DNA of 19,496 nt from CAYJXJ01 sp964374095. GTDB taxonomy: Bacteria > Elusimicrobiota > Elusimicrobia > UBA1565 > UBA9628. Under the pieces are notes generated by a model. It saw only the letters and a list, made by a program, of their open reading frames with translations, was not told the origin of the DNA and did not search any database. A program made the translations under genes and the position numbers. Positions 12,227 to 19,334 of the stretch are shown here, piece after piece. Each line of letters starts with the position of its first letter. Position 1 is the stretch's first letter. The DNA lies in assembly GCA_964374095.1 (NCBI GenBank), contig CAYJXJ010000081.1:1-19496 (forward strand), written 5' to 3'.

Positions 12227-14935
12227 TTATCGGAGGCGCAGGTCGCGCTTGACCACGCGCAAGGGCAGGGCCGACTCCCCGAAGAGGGAGCTCGTGATGT
12301 TGACCGGCGCCCCCTCTCCCGAAGCGAGTTGGACCGCGCTGGTCCCGCTCAGATCGATGTCGATCGACACCGAACCCTGGCCGGGGACCTCGTGGCTGCC
12401 GAAGAGATGCCCGTCGATGAGCTGCCAGCGTCCGATCAGCTTGGGACCGTGTCCCTCCCGGTCGCCGACCTGGATCTCGTAGGTCCCGTCCGCCTTGAGA
12501 TCGAGATCCACGGCGACGACGGGGCCTTCGACCGCGAGCGTGGCGTGGTAGCGTCCGGGCAGTTCGGCGGCGGTGACCGGAGCGGCGGCGGACTCGGCGG
12601 GCCCTGTGCTTCCATTATCCTGGAGGCGCAGGTCAGCGACCGCCGTCAGCCTTGAGGCGGCCGCCATCGCCAGGCCGCGGGCCAACAATACGGCCTTGGG
12701 CGAGCGCGGGATCTCGACGCCGTGGATACGGGCGGCCTCGCGTATCTGGGCCTCGTGGGGCATGCGGCCTTGGGAGTCCATGTCGTTGACCAGGACCTGC
12801 GCGATCGCCGCCGGGATGTCGGCGGCCTTGGCCAGCAGGGTCGGCAGCACTAGGGCCTCGGAGAGAGCGGCGCCGGCCGCCGCGCCCGCCGCGGCGATCA
12901 GGGCCTTGCGCAGCTTCCACGCGAACCCCATCCAAACTTGGCCCTGGTCGTGGGGCGCGTCGTCGGCGGCGTAGGGGTGGGTGTTCTCGCCGTTTCGGAT
13001 ATGGTCGGGGCGGCCCGCGGGCGGGTCCTTGAAGAAGCCCTGGCCGATGACGGGGCTGTTTAATATGTACATCGCCATGATGTCGCCCCAGCCCTCGCTC
13101 ATGCCGCCGTTGACGATGCCGCCGAGCATGTCGTCGACGTAATGGCCGAGGTATTCATGGTAGATGATGCCGGCCCGGGCCGTGAAGCGGAATTTGAATT
13201 TTCCCTCGGCGGGCTGGGAGAGCTTATCGGTCGAGCGGAAGAGGTTGATGCTCGGGCGCCAGGGCGTGTAGTAGGCGTTGCCGTGGTCGTCGATGTTGAC
13301 CCGCGCCGGGATCTGCTTCTGGACGCGCTTGTCGTCGCCGATGCGGGCCAGGAGCCAGTCCAGGCCCCAGGTCGGATGGTAGTAGGCGTTGATCTGAGCG
13401 ACGGCGAATTCATCGGCCCCTTCGGCGTTGAAGACCGCCACGGCCTCATGGCCCGGTCCGGGCTTCAAGGTGATGCTCGCCGAGAGCGGGTTGCCGGCCT
13501 GGTCCTCGACCGAGATGTAGTCGCCGACCAGCTTGGCCTCGATCGTCACGGGGGCTTCCAGGGGCTTGTCGAGGGTGAAGCGGCCTTGCGAGTCGGTCAC
13601 GTACTTGCGGCCGCCGTAGTTCAGGTGCAGGCGCGACACGGGGAGTTCCGTAATGATGGGAGCCCCGTCCTGGAGGTCGTCGGTCTTCTCGCCGCGGCCG
13701 GTGAAGCGTCCGGCGGCGCCGTCTTTCCTCGCGCTCGCCCGGGCGTCCCAGGCGAAAGCCTCGCCCGTGGCGACGTCCACGGCGATGGCGAAGGGCATGC
13801 CGGGAAGCACGAAGATGGTCGCGGCGCGCCAGGCGCCTCCCGAGAAGATGATGCGCTGTCCCACGGACTCCAGGTACTGGGCCAATTGCGGGGGGAGGCC
13901 CACGCGGTCCTGCGCCCGCTGGCGCAGCTCATCCTCGGTGAAGCGCGCGGTCGTGTCGGCGTTCATGCCGGGAAAGAGCTTGACCATGGTCGCGACCACG
14001 ACGGCCCGCCCCTGCAGTTCCTTGACCGTGAAGCTGAGATAGGAGCCGTGGACTTCGATGCCGTCCTTCATCTGGCGGAAATAGGCGTAGACCGTCGGGG
14101 CGACCCCCGCGGCCGCGCCCGTAGCCACGCGCTTGACGTGGATGGTCGCAAGCTCGGCGGAGCGCACGCCGAAGCGCTGGACGTCGGAATCAACCAGGGC
14201 GCGCAGGGCCGCCTTCACCGACGCCGCATCGGAAGGGTCGGCCTGGAGCACGACCTGGCCGGCTTCGAATATGCCTTCCGTGGCGGCGGGCGCTTCGGTT
14301 TCGGGAATCTCGAAGCTGTTGACCGTGACCGCGGGCGACTGCTCCGGCGCCGGCGTGGTCGGCGGGGCGTCGGGCCGGCTGCCGTTGGGCAGGAGTATCG
14401 GGCCGGTCGGGACGATGCCGAACCCGCCCCGGGCCAGGGTGCCATCGAACACCGCGCGGCCGCCAAGGGCGGAGACGGCGCGCTTGAGCGCGCCGAAAAA
14501 GCCCCCCGAACCCGCGGAGGGCTCGCTCTCGGTCCCGCTTTCAGCGGCGAGTTCCCCATTCCCGTCGGTCCCTTGGGAGGGACCCTGAGCTCCGATTTGG
14601 GCGGCGGTCGCGGACGGGCCGCCCTCCCGGACTGCCGCGGCCGCGGGACCGGGACGAGCTGCGGCGGGAAGCAAAGCGGAAAGTTCCGCGGGAAGAACCT
14701 CGGCCGACGGCCCGGCCAGCGGGGCCGGGGCCTGCGGGAGCGAAACGTTGACCGTCAACGCCGCGGGGGCGAGCCGGAGAGAAGGCCCCGCCAACGTGGC
14801 GGCGGCCCGTCCCGGAACGAAGCCGGCCTGCGCGCGCGGCGCCGCGACGGCCCGGATGGCGCGGACCTGAGCCGCGGCGCCGGCGGGAGACAGAAGGATC
14901 AACAAGGAAAGGAGGGACGCGAGGGGCTTTGTCAT
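12227..14935 (-). CDS. Secreted FTP-domain metallopeptidase with unusual zinc motif
   Basis: 902 aa. A signal peptide (MTKPLASLLSLLILLSPAGA) precedes about 200 residues of Ala/Pro/Gly-rich linker with an FDG motif. Then comes a fungalysin/thermolysin propeptide-like domain (about 230-390: YFRQMKDGIEVHGSYLSFTV ... AVDVATGEAFAWD), a beta-rich insert (about 420-490) and a peptidase region resembling M36/M4 (NINDDHGNAYYTPW-like, HEY ... GGMSEGWGDIMAMY). The zinc site reads H593-E-Y-L-G-H598: one residue more than canonical HEXXH; the glutamate ligand would be E614. The C-terminus (about 770-902) is a beta-rich lipocalin-like or accessory domain. TAGAAT 7 bp before the ATG suggests a leaderless start. 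Confidence 0.8.
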   Translation of the reverse strand: MTKPLASLLSLLILLSPAGAAAQVRAIRAVAAPRAQAGFVPGRAAATLAGPSLRLAPAALTVNVSLPQAPAPLAGPSAEVLPAELSALLPAAARPGPAAAAVREGGPSATAAQIGAQGPSQGTDGNGELAAESGTESEPSAGSGGFFGALKRAVSALGGRAVFDGTLARGGFGIVPTGPILLPNGSRPDAPPTTPAPEQSPAVTVNSFEIPETEAPAATEGIFEAGQVVLQADPSDAASVKAALRALVDSDVQRFGVRSAELATIHVKRVATGAAAGVAPTVYAYFRQMKDGIEVHGSYLSFTVKELQGRAVVVATMVKLFPGMNADTTARFTEDELRQRAQDRVGLPPQLAQYLESVGQRIIFSGGAWRAATIFVLPGMPFAIAVDVATGEAFAWDARASARKDGAAGRFTGRGEKTDDLQDGAPIITELPVSRLHLNYGGRKYVTDSQGRFTLDKPLEAPVTIEAKLVGDYISVEDQAGNPLSASITLKPGPGHEAVAVFNAEGADEFAVAQINAYYHPTWGLDWLLARIGDDKRVQKQIPARVNIDDHGNAYYTPWRPSINLFRSTDKLSQPAEGKFKFRFTARAGIIYHEYLGHYVDDMLGGIVNGGMSEGWGDIMAMYILNSPVIGQGFFKDPPAGRPDHIRNGENTHPYAADDAPHDQGQVWMGFAWKLRKALIAAAGAAAGAALSEALVLPTLLAKAADIPAAIAQVLVNDMDSQGRMPHEAQIREAARIHGVEIPRSPKAVLLARGLAMAAASRLTAVADLRLQDNGSTGPAESAAAPVTAAELPGRYHATLAVEGPVVAVDLDLKADGTYEIQVGDREGHGPKLIGRWQLIDGHLFGSHEVPGQGSVSIDIDLSGTSAVQLASGEGAPVNITSSLFGESALPLRVVKRDLRLR

Positions 14936-14942
14936 AGCTGGA

Positions 14943-14948
14943 ATTCTA
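14943..14948 (-). promoter_or_regulatory. -10 hexamer of metallopeptidase gene
   Basis: TAGAAT on the minus strand, 7 bp before the ATG at 14935; no good -35 is visible at 16-18 bp. GGAG lies too far upstream (over 14 bp) to act as a ribosome site. Confidence 0.4.
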
Positions 14949-15081
14949 GCTCCTTGGGTCCCCGGGCACCGTGAGTCCTAGGCCCTGCCCGCGGGCGGGA
15001 AGAGGACCCAGCCCCCCGTGGGACCTTAGCCCGCCGCTGGTCCCAGCCGGGTCCCGTCGAGGCGCGGGACCGATAATCCAA

Positions 15082-15136
15082 TTACTCCCAGCGCTGGGAG
15101 TAAAATCCCCCGACATCAACTGCCGCGCGGCAGTTG
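15082..15136. repeat. Two adjacent perfect palindromes upstream of ychF
   Basis: A 22-bp palindrome with half-site TTACTCCCAGC (15082-15103) and a 20-bp palindrome with half-site CAACTGCCGC (15117-15136), in the divergent gap between the metallopeptidase and ychF. They may be operators or small hairpins; neither lines up clearly with a promoter. Confidence 0.6.
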
Positions 15137-15186
15137 GAGGGGCGGCGCGCTTCATGTCGACGTTTGGTATCATAGCCGCCGAATCC

Positions 15187-16257
15187 ATGGAAATCGGCAT
15201 CGTCGGCCTTCCGAATGTCGGAAAATCCACCATCTTCAACGCCCTCACCTCGGGCAAGGCCGCCGCCTCCAACTATCCTTTCACGACCATCGACCCCAAC
15301 GTCGGGGTGGCCGCCGTCCCCGACGCGCGGCTCAAGCGCCTGACCGACCTCTTCAAGCCCAAGAAGACCGTCCCGGCCGCGGTGCGCTTCGTCGACATCG
15401 CCGGACTCGTCAAGGGCGCCAGCGAAGGCGCGGGACTTGGCAACCAGTTCCTGGCCCATATCCGGGAAGTCGACGCCGTGCTCCATATGGTGCGGCTTTT
15501 CCGCGACCCCGACGTGGTCCACACCCTGGGCTCGGTCGACCCGCGCCGCGACGCCGAGATCATCGAGACCGAACTCCTGCTCGCCGACCTTTCCAGCGTG
15601 GAGAAGCAGTTCGACAAGGTCTCCGGAAAAGCCCGCAGCGGCGACAAGGCCTCCCAAGCGCTCTTGACCGTGCTCGAAGCCCTGCGCAAGGGCCTGGGGG
15701 AAGGCAAGACCGCGCGCTCCCTCGGCCTGGATGAGAAACTGCTGGCGGGCCTGGGGCTGCTGACCTTGAAGCCCATGCTCTTCGCCGGCAACATCGACGA
15801 GAAGCCCGACGAAGCCCCCGTCGCGACGCTCAAGGCTCTCGCCGCCGAGCGCGGCGCCGGACATGTGACGCTCTGCGGCAAGATCGAGGCCGAAATCGCG
15901 GAACTCGACGCGGCCGAGCGCGCCGAGTTCCTGGCCAGCCTCGGAATGGAGTGCTCGGGCCTGGAGCGCGTGGCGGCCGCCGCTTATTCCTTATTGGGGC
16001 TGGAGAGCTTCTTCACCGTCGGTCCCGACGAGGTCCGCGCCTGGACCATCCGGCGCGGGACTAAAGCGCCCCAGGGCGCCGGGGTCATCCATACCGACTT
16101 CGAGAAGGGCTTCATCCGCGCCGAGATCTACTCCTACGCCGACATCGACAAGCACGAAAAGGAGTCCGTCCTGCGCGAGAAGGGCCTCATCCGCTCCGAG
16201 GGCCGCGACTACGTGATGAAGGACGGCGATGTCTGCTTCTTCAAGTTCTCCCCCTGA
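15187..16257 (+). CDS. ychF: Redox-regulated ATPase/GTPase YchF (OLA1 family)
   Basis: 356 aa, close to the usual 363. Universal OBG-family P-loop protein that binds ribosomes and prefers ATP to GTP. Seen: G1 motif GLPNVGKST (7-15), ASNYPFTTIDPN switch region, DIAGLVKGAS (G3), an altered G4 (NIDEKP in place of NKxD, which explains the ATP preference in this family) and the C-terminal TGS-like domain with FFTVGPDEVRAWTIRRGTKA. The start MEIGIVGLPNVG is standard; the ORF runs 72 codons further upstream without a family match. TATCAT 13 bp before the ATG is a -10 candidate. Its 3' end overlaps the methyltransferase gene by 29 bp. Confidence 0.95.
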   Translation: MEIGIVGLPNVGKSTIFNALTSGKAAASNYPFTTIDPNVGVAAVPDARLKRLTDLFKPKKTVPAAVRFVDIAGLVKGASEGAGLGNQFLAHIREVDAVLHMVRLFRDPDVVHTLGSVDPRRDAEIIETELLLADLSSVEKQFDKVSGKARSGDKASQALLTVLEALRKGLGEGKTARSLGLDEKLLAGLGLLTLKPMLFAGNIDEKPDEAPVATLKALAAERGAGHVTLCGKIEAEIAELDAAERAEFLASLGMECSGLERVAAAAYSLLGLESFFTVGPDEVRAWTIRRGTKAPQGAGVIHTDFEKGFIRAEIYSYADIDKHEKESVLREKGLIRSEGRDYVMKDGDVCFFKFSP

Positions 16258-17425
16258 GACGCGCGCCGCGGCGCGCGGCCGCCATTTCGGCTCCTGCGGG
16301 GGCTGCGCCCTCCAGGACCTTCCCTATGAAGCGCAGCTCGAGCGCAAGGCCCTCCGCGTCCAAACCGCCCTCTCTAAGGCAGGCTGCGAAACGGCGGTTC
16401 GCACGCTCCCCTCCCCCGACCCATGGTACTACCGCAACAAGATGGAGTTTTCTTTCGGATCACCCAAGCCCCAGCCCGACGTGCCTTCCGTCCCCGCGCA
16501 GCTCGGCCTCAAGCCCAAGGGCCGTTGGTACGACGTGATCGATTTGGAGGAGTGCCACCTGCTCTCCCCCGAGGCCCCCGGGCTCTTGGCGAACATCCGA
16601 CACTGGGCCGCGCGCGAGGGCCTGGCGGCCTACCACACCCGGCGGGGAACGGGACTTCTCCGCCACCTCGTGGTCCGCGAGGCCAAGAACGGGAAGGATC
16701 GCATGGTGGCCCTGGTCACCGCGCCGGGCCGGATCCCGGAGGGATCGTTCCTCGCGTCCGTGGCTCCTTATCCCGCGACCACGGTGCTGTGGGGGATCAA
16801 CCCCGCGCCGTCGGACACCGCGGCCTGCGCCACGCTCAAGATTTTGAAGGGGGATGGAACGATCACCGAAACCTTGACGCTTAACGACAGGCACATGCGG
16901 TTCAAACTTGGGCTAAGCACGTTCTTTCAGACCAACACGCGGGGCGCCCAGGTGCTGTACGGCGTTCTGAGAGAATGGCTCGCCGGCCTGCGGCCGGCTC
17001 GCCTGTTTGACCTCTACTGCGGGGCGGGCGCCATCGGCCTTGCCGTCGCCGACCTTTGCGGATCGGTCCTGGGAATCGAATCGAACCCCGCGGCCGTCTC
17101 CGACGGCCGCGGTAACGCCGCCGACAACGGCGTGGGCAACGCGGAGTTTCGCGCCGGCGCCGTCGAGTCCCTTCTGCCCGCCCTGGGCGCCTGCGACGCC
17201 GCGGTGGCCGATCCGCCGCGCGCGGGCCTGCACCCCAAGGCGGCGCGGGCGCTCGAGGAAAGCGGCCCGGCCCATCTGCTCTACGTCTCCTGCAACCCCG
17301 AGGCCTTGACCAAGGATCTGCTCGCGCTCAAGATCGCCTACGAAGTCCAAGACATCCGCGCCGTGGACCTCTTCCCGCACACCGAGCACGTGGAGACGGC
17401 CGCCCTACTCCGTCGGACCCATTGA
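16229..17425 (+). CDS. RNA (uracil-5-)-methyltransferase, TrmA/RlmC/RlmD family
   Basis: 398 aa. SAM-dependent C5-methylation of a uridine in tRNA or rRNA; which one cannot be told. Seen: iron-sulphur motif FGSCGGCALQD (C23, C26) and later C109 (EECHLL), SAM motif LFDLYCGAGAIGLA (259-272), ADPPRAG (327-333), the catalytic Cys in YVSCNP (C355) and the C-terminal EHVE base. Two oddities: the protein begins directly at the Fe-S region with no TRAM domain, and the first cluster Cys (six residues before C23 in relatives) is Gly17, leaving three of four ligands. The ATG lies 29 bp inside ychF, so the genes are coupled; no better start is visible. Confidence 0.9.
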   Translation: MSASSSSPPETRAAARGRHFGSCGGCALQDLPYEAQLERKALRVQTALSKAGCETAVRTLPSPDPWYYRNKMEFSFGSPKPQPDVPSVPAQLGLKPKGRWYDVIDLEECHLLSPEAPGLLANIRHWAAREGLAAYHTRRGTGLLRHLVVREAKNGKDRMVALVTAPGRIPEGSFLASVAPYPATTVLWGINPAPSDTAACATLKILKGDGTITETLTLNDRHMRFKLGLSTFFQTNTRGAQVLYGVLREWLAGLRPARLFDLYCGAGAIGLAVADLCGSVLGIESNPAAVSDGRGNAADNGVGNAEFRAGAVESLLPALGACDAAVADPPRAGLHPKAARALEESGPAHLLYVSCNPEALTKDLLALKIAYEVQDIRAVDLFPHTEHVETAALLRRTH

Positions 17426-17458
17426 CAACAACCCCGGGGCGATGTATACTTATACATC
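17422..17458 (+). promoter_or_regulatory. Leaderless promoter and operator of RHH-PIN module 2
   Basis: TTGACA (17422-17427), 17 bp, TATACT (17445-17450), then 8 bp to the ATG at 17459, so the RNA should start at the start codon. A perfect inverted repeat GATGTATA/TATACATC (17441-17448, 17451-17458) with a 2-bp centre covers the -10: the expected operator of an autoregulating antitoxin. Confidence 0.9.
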
Positions 17459-17683
17459 ATGATTAGGACCCAAATCTACCTGACCTCTCAGGAAAACAGC
17501 GTCCTCGGCCTTCTGGCTCGGCTTGAAGGCCGGACGAAATCGGAAATTATCCGGGGAATCATAGACGAAAGGCTGGGGCCCGGAGCCCCTCGGGTCGCGT
17601 CCGCGGCGGCCAGGAAGGCCTTGGGGGCATGGAAGGCCGGGGGCGCGAAAACTCACCTGCGCCGGCTAAGGTCTCACTGGTGA
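17459..17683 (+). CDS. RHH antitoxin (VapB-like), module 2
   Basis: 74 aa. Ribbon-helix-helix antitoxin: strand IRTQIYLTSQE, helix ENSVLGLLARLEGRTK, then SEIIRGIIDERL (residues 2-40); the basic, Ala-rich C-terminus should wrap the toxin. The palindrome over its -10 box is the likely binding site for self-repression. It has no ribosome site, in line with the leaderless promoter. Stop overlaps the toxin's GTG start by 4 bp (GTGA, 17680-17683). Confidence 0.9.
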   Translation: MIRTQIYLTSQENSVLGLLARLEGRTKSEIIRGIIDERLGPGAPRVASAAARKALGAWKAGGAKTHLRRLRSHW

Positions 17684-18099
17684 TCCTCGTCGATACGAAT
17701 GTCTTCATTGAGATACTTCAGGGCACCCCCGCGGGACGGGCGGCGGTCAAGACGATCGAGGCGGCCGATCCCGACGAAAAGTTCGCCTACTCGGCGATCA
17801 CGTGGTTTGAGCTCTGCGCCGGGCCCGCCCAAACGGAATCGGCCCGGCAACTGCTGCGGGGATTTGAGGCGGTTCCCGTGACGCTTTCCGTCGCCGAAAA
17901 CGCCGCCGAGATATTCTCAAAGCACCTTGCTGGCAACAGGCGCCACATTCCAGACGCCTTCATCGCAGCCACCGCCTTGGCGATGGGAGCTTCGCTCTGG
18001 ACTTTGAACCGGGCCGATTTTCGACGAATCCACCGCCAGTGTAGGTGCCAGCTATTGGCGAGTTGTCGAGTTCGATACAACTCGACAACTCGCCAATAG
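17680..18099 (+). CDS. vapC: PIN toxin (VapC) with palindrome-encoded C-terminal tail
   Basis: 139 aa. PIN ribonuclease of the VapC type: MILVDTNVFIE (D5), SAITWFELCAG (E44), IPDAFIAATAL (D92) and TLNRADF (D113) form the acidic site. GTG was chosen as start because the conserved first strand begins there, because it overlaps the antitoxin stop (GTGA) and because TAAGG lies 9 bp upstream. An earlier ATG at 17629 lies inside the antitoxin gene. Residues 121-139 (CRCQLLASCRVRYNSTTRQ) and the stop are encoded inside the 31-bp-stem palindrome 18042-18109. The normal C-terminus, expected a few residues after FRRI, was replaced. All catalytic residues remain, so activity is possible. Confidence 0.9.
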   Translation: MILVDTNVFIEILQGTPAGRAAVKTIEAADPDEKFAYSAITWFELCAGPAQTESARQLLRGFEAVPVTLSVAENAAEIFSKHLAGNRRHIPDAFIAATALAMGASLWTLNRADFRRIHRQCRCQLLASCRVRYNSTTRQ

Positions 18100-18109
18100 C
18101 TGGCACCTA
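18042..18109. repeat. Palindrome with 31-bp perfect stem, 6-nt loop
   Basis: Arms 18042-18072 and 18079-18109 are exact reverse complements (TAGGTGCCAGCTATTGGC then GAGTTGTCGAGTT); the loop is CGATAC. It carries the stop codon of the PIN toxin and, at its right edge, the TAG stop of the convergent 18107 gene. No T-run follows on either strand, so it is not a standard terminator. It resembles a REP-like or transposon-derived element. Confidence 0.9.
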
Positions 18110-18952
18110 AAAAGGCAGGACGCGGCGGACTACGGTCTCGACCATGACGAAGGAGGTGTCGTGGCCGCGTTCGTGGGTGGTGTAGATGTCGGCGCCCTGC
18201 ACGCCCTGCGCGAGGTAGGGAAAGTAGGCGCGGAGGGCATTCTCGGAGGCCCGGGTGAAGATGTGCTGGCGCAGCAGGGTCTCGCCTTTCTTCTCGGACA
18301 TCTTCTCCCAGATGGACTTGAGGGCCGGGATCACCTTGGGGACGAAGAGGTCGTCGCGCGGGTGCATGAAGACCCGGCCGGCCTTAGGGCAGTAGTAGCG
18401 CCCCTCCTTGTCCTTGGCCACGAGCCCCTCGGACTGATGGCGCTCGAGGGCCTTGCGCACCTTGGCGGGCTCGAGGCTGAAGGCCCCGGCCAGGTCATCG
18501 GCGCGCCAATGCGCGCGGTCGTTGGCGAGTATGGTGAAGCTCCAGTAGTTCTCGGGAGAGGCGCAGAGAAAATCCGACTGGGCGCGGGTCAGCGGCGTGG
18601 TGCGCTCATCCCAGGAGCGCTTGATGGCGCGACGCAGGGGGCTTTGCTCCTCGTGCTTCCCTGAGAGGGCGCCGATCAAAAGTTCGACGAGACCCTTGCG
18701 GCCCAGCAGCGCCGCGAGATAGGCCCGCGCGAACTCCTTGGCCCGGCCTTCGTCCACCGCGATGCGAAAGGCCGACGCGAGCCGCTCGACCAATCGAGGC
18801 TGGGGCACCGAGTGCCCGCTCTCGACATTATGGAACTGGCGGTAGGTGCACTCGAAGTAGAGCCGCCCGCCCAAGGCCTCATAGAAGGAACGGGCGGTGG
18901 CGTAGCCCGCCTCTTCGCGAAAGCGCCGGATCAAACCCGAGAAATCTGTCAT
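18107..18952 (-). CDS. HTH (XRE-like) transcriptional regulator, unknown target
   Basis: 281 aa. The N-terminus (about 5-65) looks like a divergent XRE-type HTH: FSGLIRRFREEAGYATARSF, then CTYRQFHNVESGHSVPQPRLV, with the family's QFxxxExGxxxP pattern in the recognition region. The middle (about 125-190) reads like a second winged-helix: RADDLAGAFSLEPAKVRKAL, then LVAKDKEGRYYCP. The rest is unassigned. An inverted repeat (18958-18980) abuts the start and may be its own operator. Its TAG stop is supplied by the palindrome 18042-18109. No ribosome site precedes the ATG. It faces the PIN module and is not obviously linked to it in function. Confidence 0.7.
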   Translation of the reverse strand: MTDFSGLIRRFREEAGYATARSFYEALGGRLYFECTYRQFHNVESGHSVPQPRLVERLASAFRIAVDEGRAKEFARAYLAALLGRKGLVELLIGALSGKHEEQSPLRRAIKRSWDERTTPLTRAQSDFLCASPENYWSFTILANDRAHWRADDLAGAFSLEPAKVRKALERHQSEGLVAKDKEGRYYCPKAGRVFMHPRDDLFVPKVIPALKSIWEKMSEKKGETLLRQHIFTRASENALRAYFPYLAQGVQGADIYTTHERGHDTSFVMVETVVRRVLPF

Positions 18953-18957
18953 GTGCC

Positions 18958-18980
18958 GCGGCCAATCGAGGATTGGCCGC
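18958..18980. promoter_or_regulatory. Inverted repeat abutting the HTH gene start
   Basis: GCGGCCAATC (18958-18967) / GATTGGCCGC (18971-18980) with a 3-nt centre, 5 bp upstream of the ATG at 18952. Either an operator for the HTH protein or a hairpin in a short leader. Confidence 0.5.
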
Positions 18981-19041
18981 CCTCATTTAATGATTTTCGC
19001 TCTTCGATGTCCACCGAAACGACCCCGGACTCGGCAGTTAT

Positions 19042-19073
19042 CCACCGCGCTGGGGGAGCCCCAAGCGCGGTGG
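19042..19073. repeat. Hairpin-forming inverted repeat
   Basis: CCACCGCGCT (19042-19051) / AGCGCGGTGG (19064-19073), with an inner GGGG/CCCC stem, in the gap between the divergent HTH gene and the 19131 gene. No T-run. Role unclear. Confidence 0.5.
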
Positions 19074-19094
19074 AAACCGAGTGGTTTAGGGTCC

Positions 19095-19130
19095 TTGACA
19101 ATGTCGCGGACGGCTGTTAACCTATTTTCC
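19095..19130 (+). promoter_or_regulatory. Leaderless promoter of the 19131 gene
   Basis: TTGACA (19095-19100), 17 bp, TAACCT (19118-19123), 7 bp, ATG at 19131. Same geometry as the promoters at 6216-6251 and 17422-17458. Confidence 0.75.
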
Positions 19131-19334
19131 ATGGGGACAGCGGCAGCGTTGACGAAAAGGGAGCAACGGGAACTGGAGACCCTCCGGGGCCGGTTGCGCA
19201 CGATGCTGAAGGCCCTGGACGAAATCCGGGAGCCCGCGACGTTGCGCCTGGTCACGTCCGGAAAACAAGCGATTGCCCGCGGCGCCGCGGGCATTCCCCT
19301 CTCAAACCTCTGGGACAGACTCGGCCTTAGGTGA
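19131..19334 (+). CDS. Small protein, antitoxin-like by layout
   Basis: 67 aa, family not recognised. Sequence is basic and helical (LTKREQRELETLRGRLRTML, KALDEIREPATLRLV), ending in a Gly/Leu-rich SNLWDRLGLR. Start chosen from the leaderless promoter; an upstream ATG at 19101 lies in the promoter spacer. The stop overlaps a GTG start by 4 bp (GTGA, 19331-19334), the same coupling as in the PIN module at 17680. Layout and promoter suggest the first gene of a TA pair; sequence alone does not prove it. Confidence 0.55.
   Translation: MGTAAALTKREQRELETLRGRLRTMLKALDEIREPATLRLVTSGKQAIARGAAGIPLSNLWDRLGLR

Noticed and set aside
13142..14974. 610-aa plus-strand ORF
   Set aside because: Antisense to the metallopeptidase, whose frame has clear domains; the shadow is Arg/Gly-rich without motifs.
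14971..15186. 72-codon N-terminal extension of YchF
   Set aside because: No family match, contains the palindromes; the standard YchF start is at 15187.
18042..18109. Palindrome as an ordinary rho-independent terminator
   Set aside because: No T-run on either side, and the stem is coding for the toxin tail.
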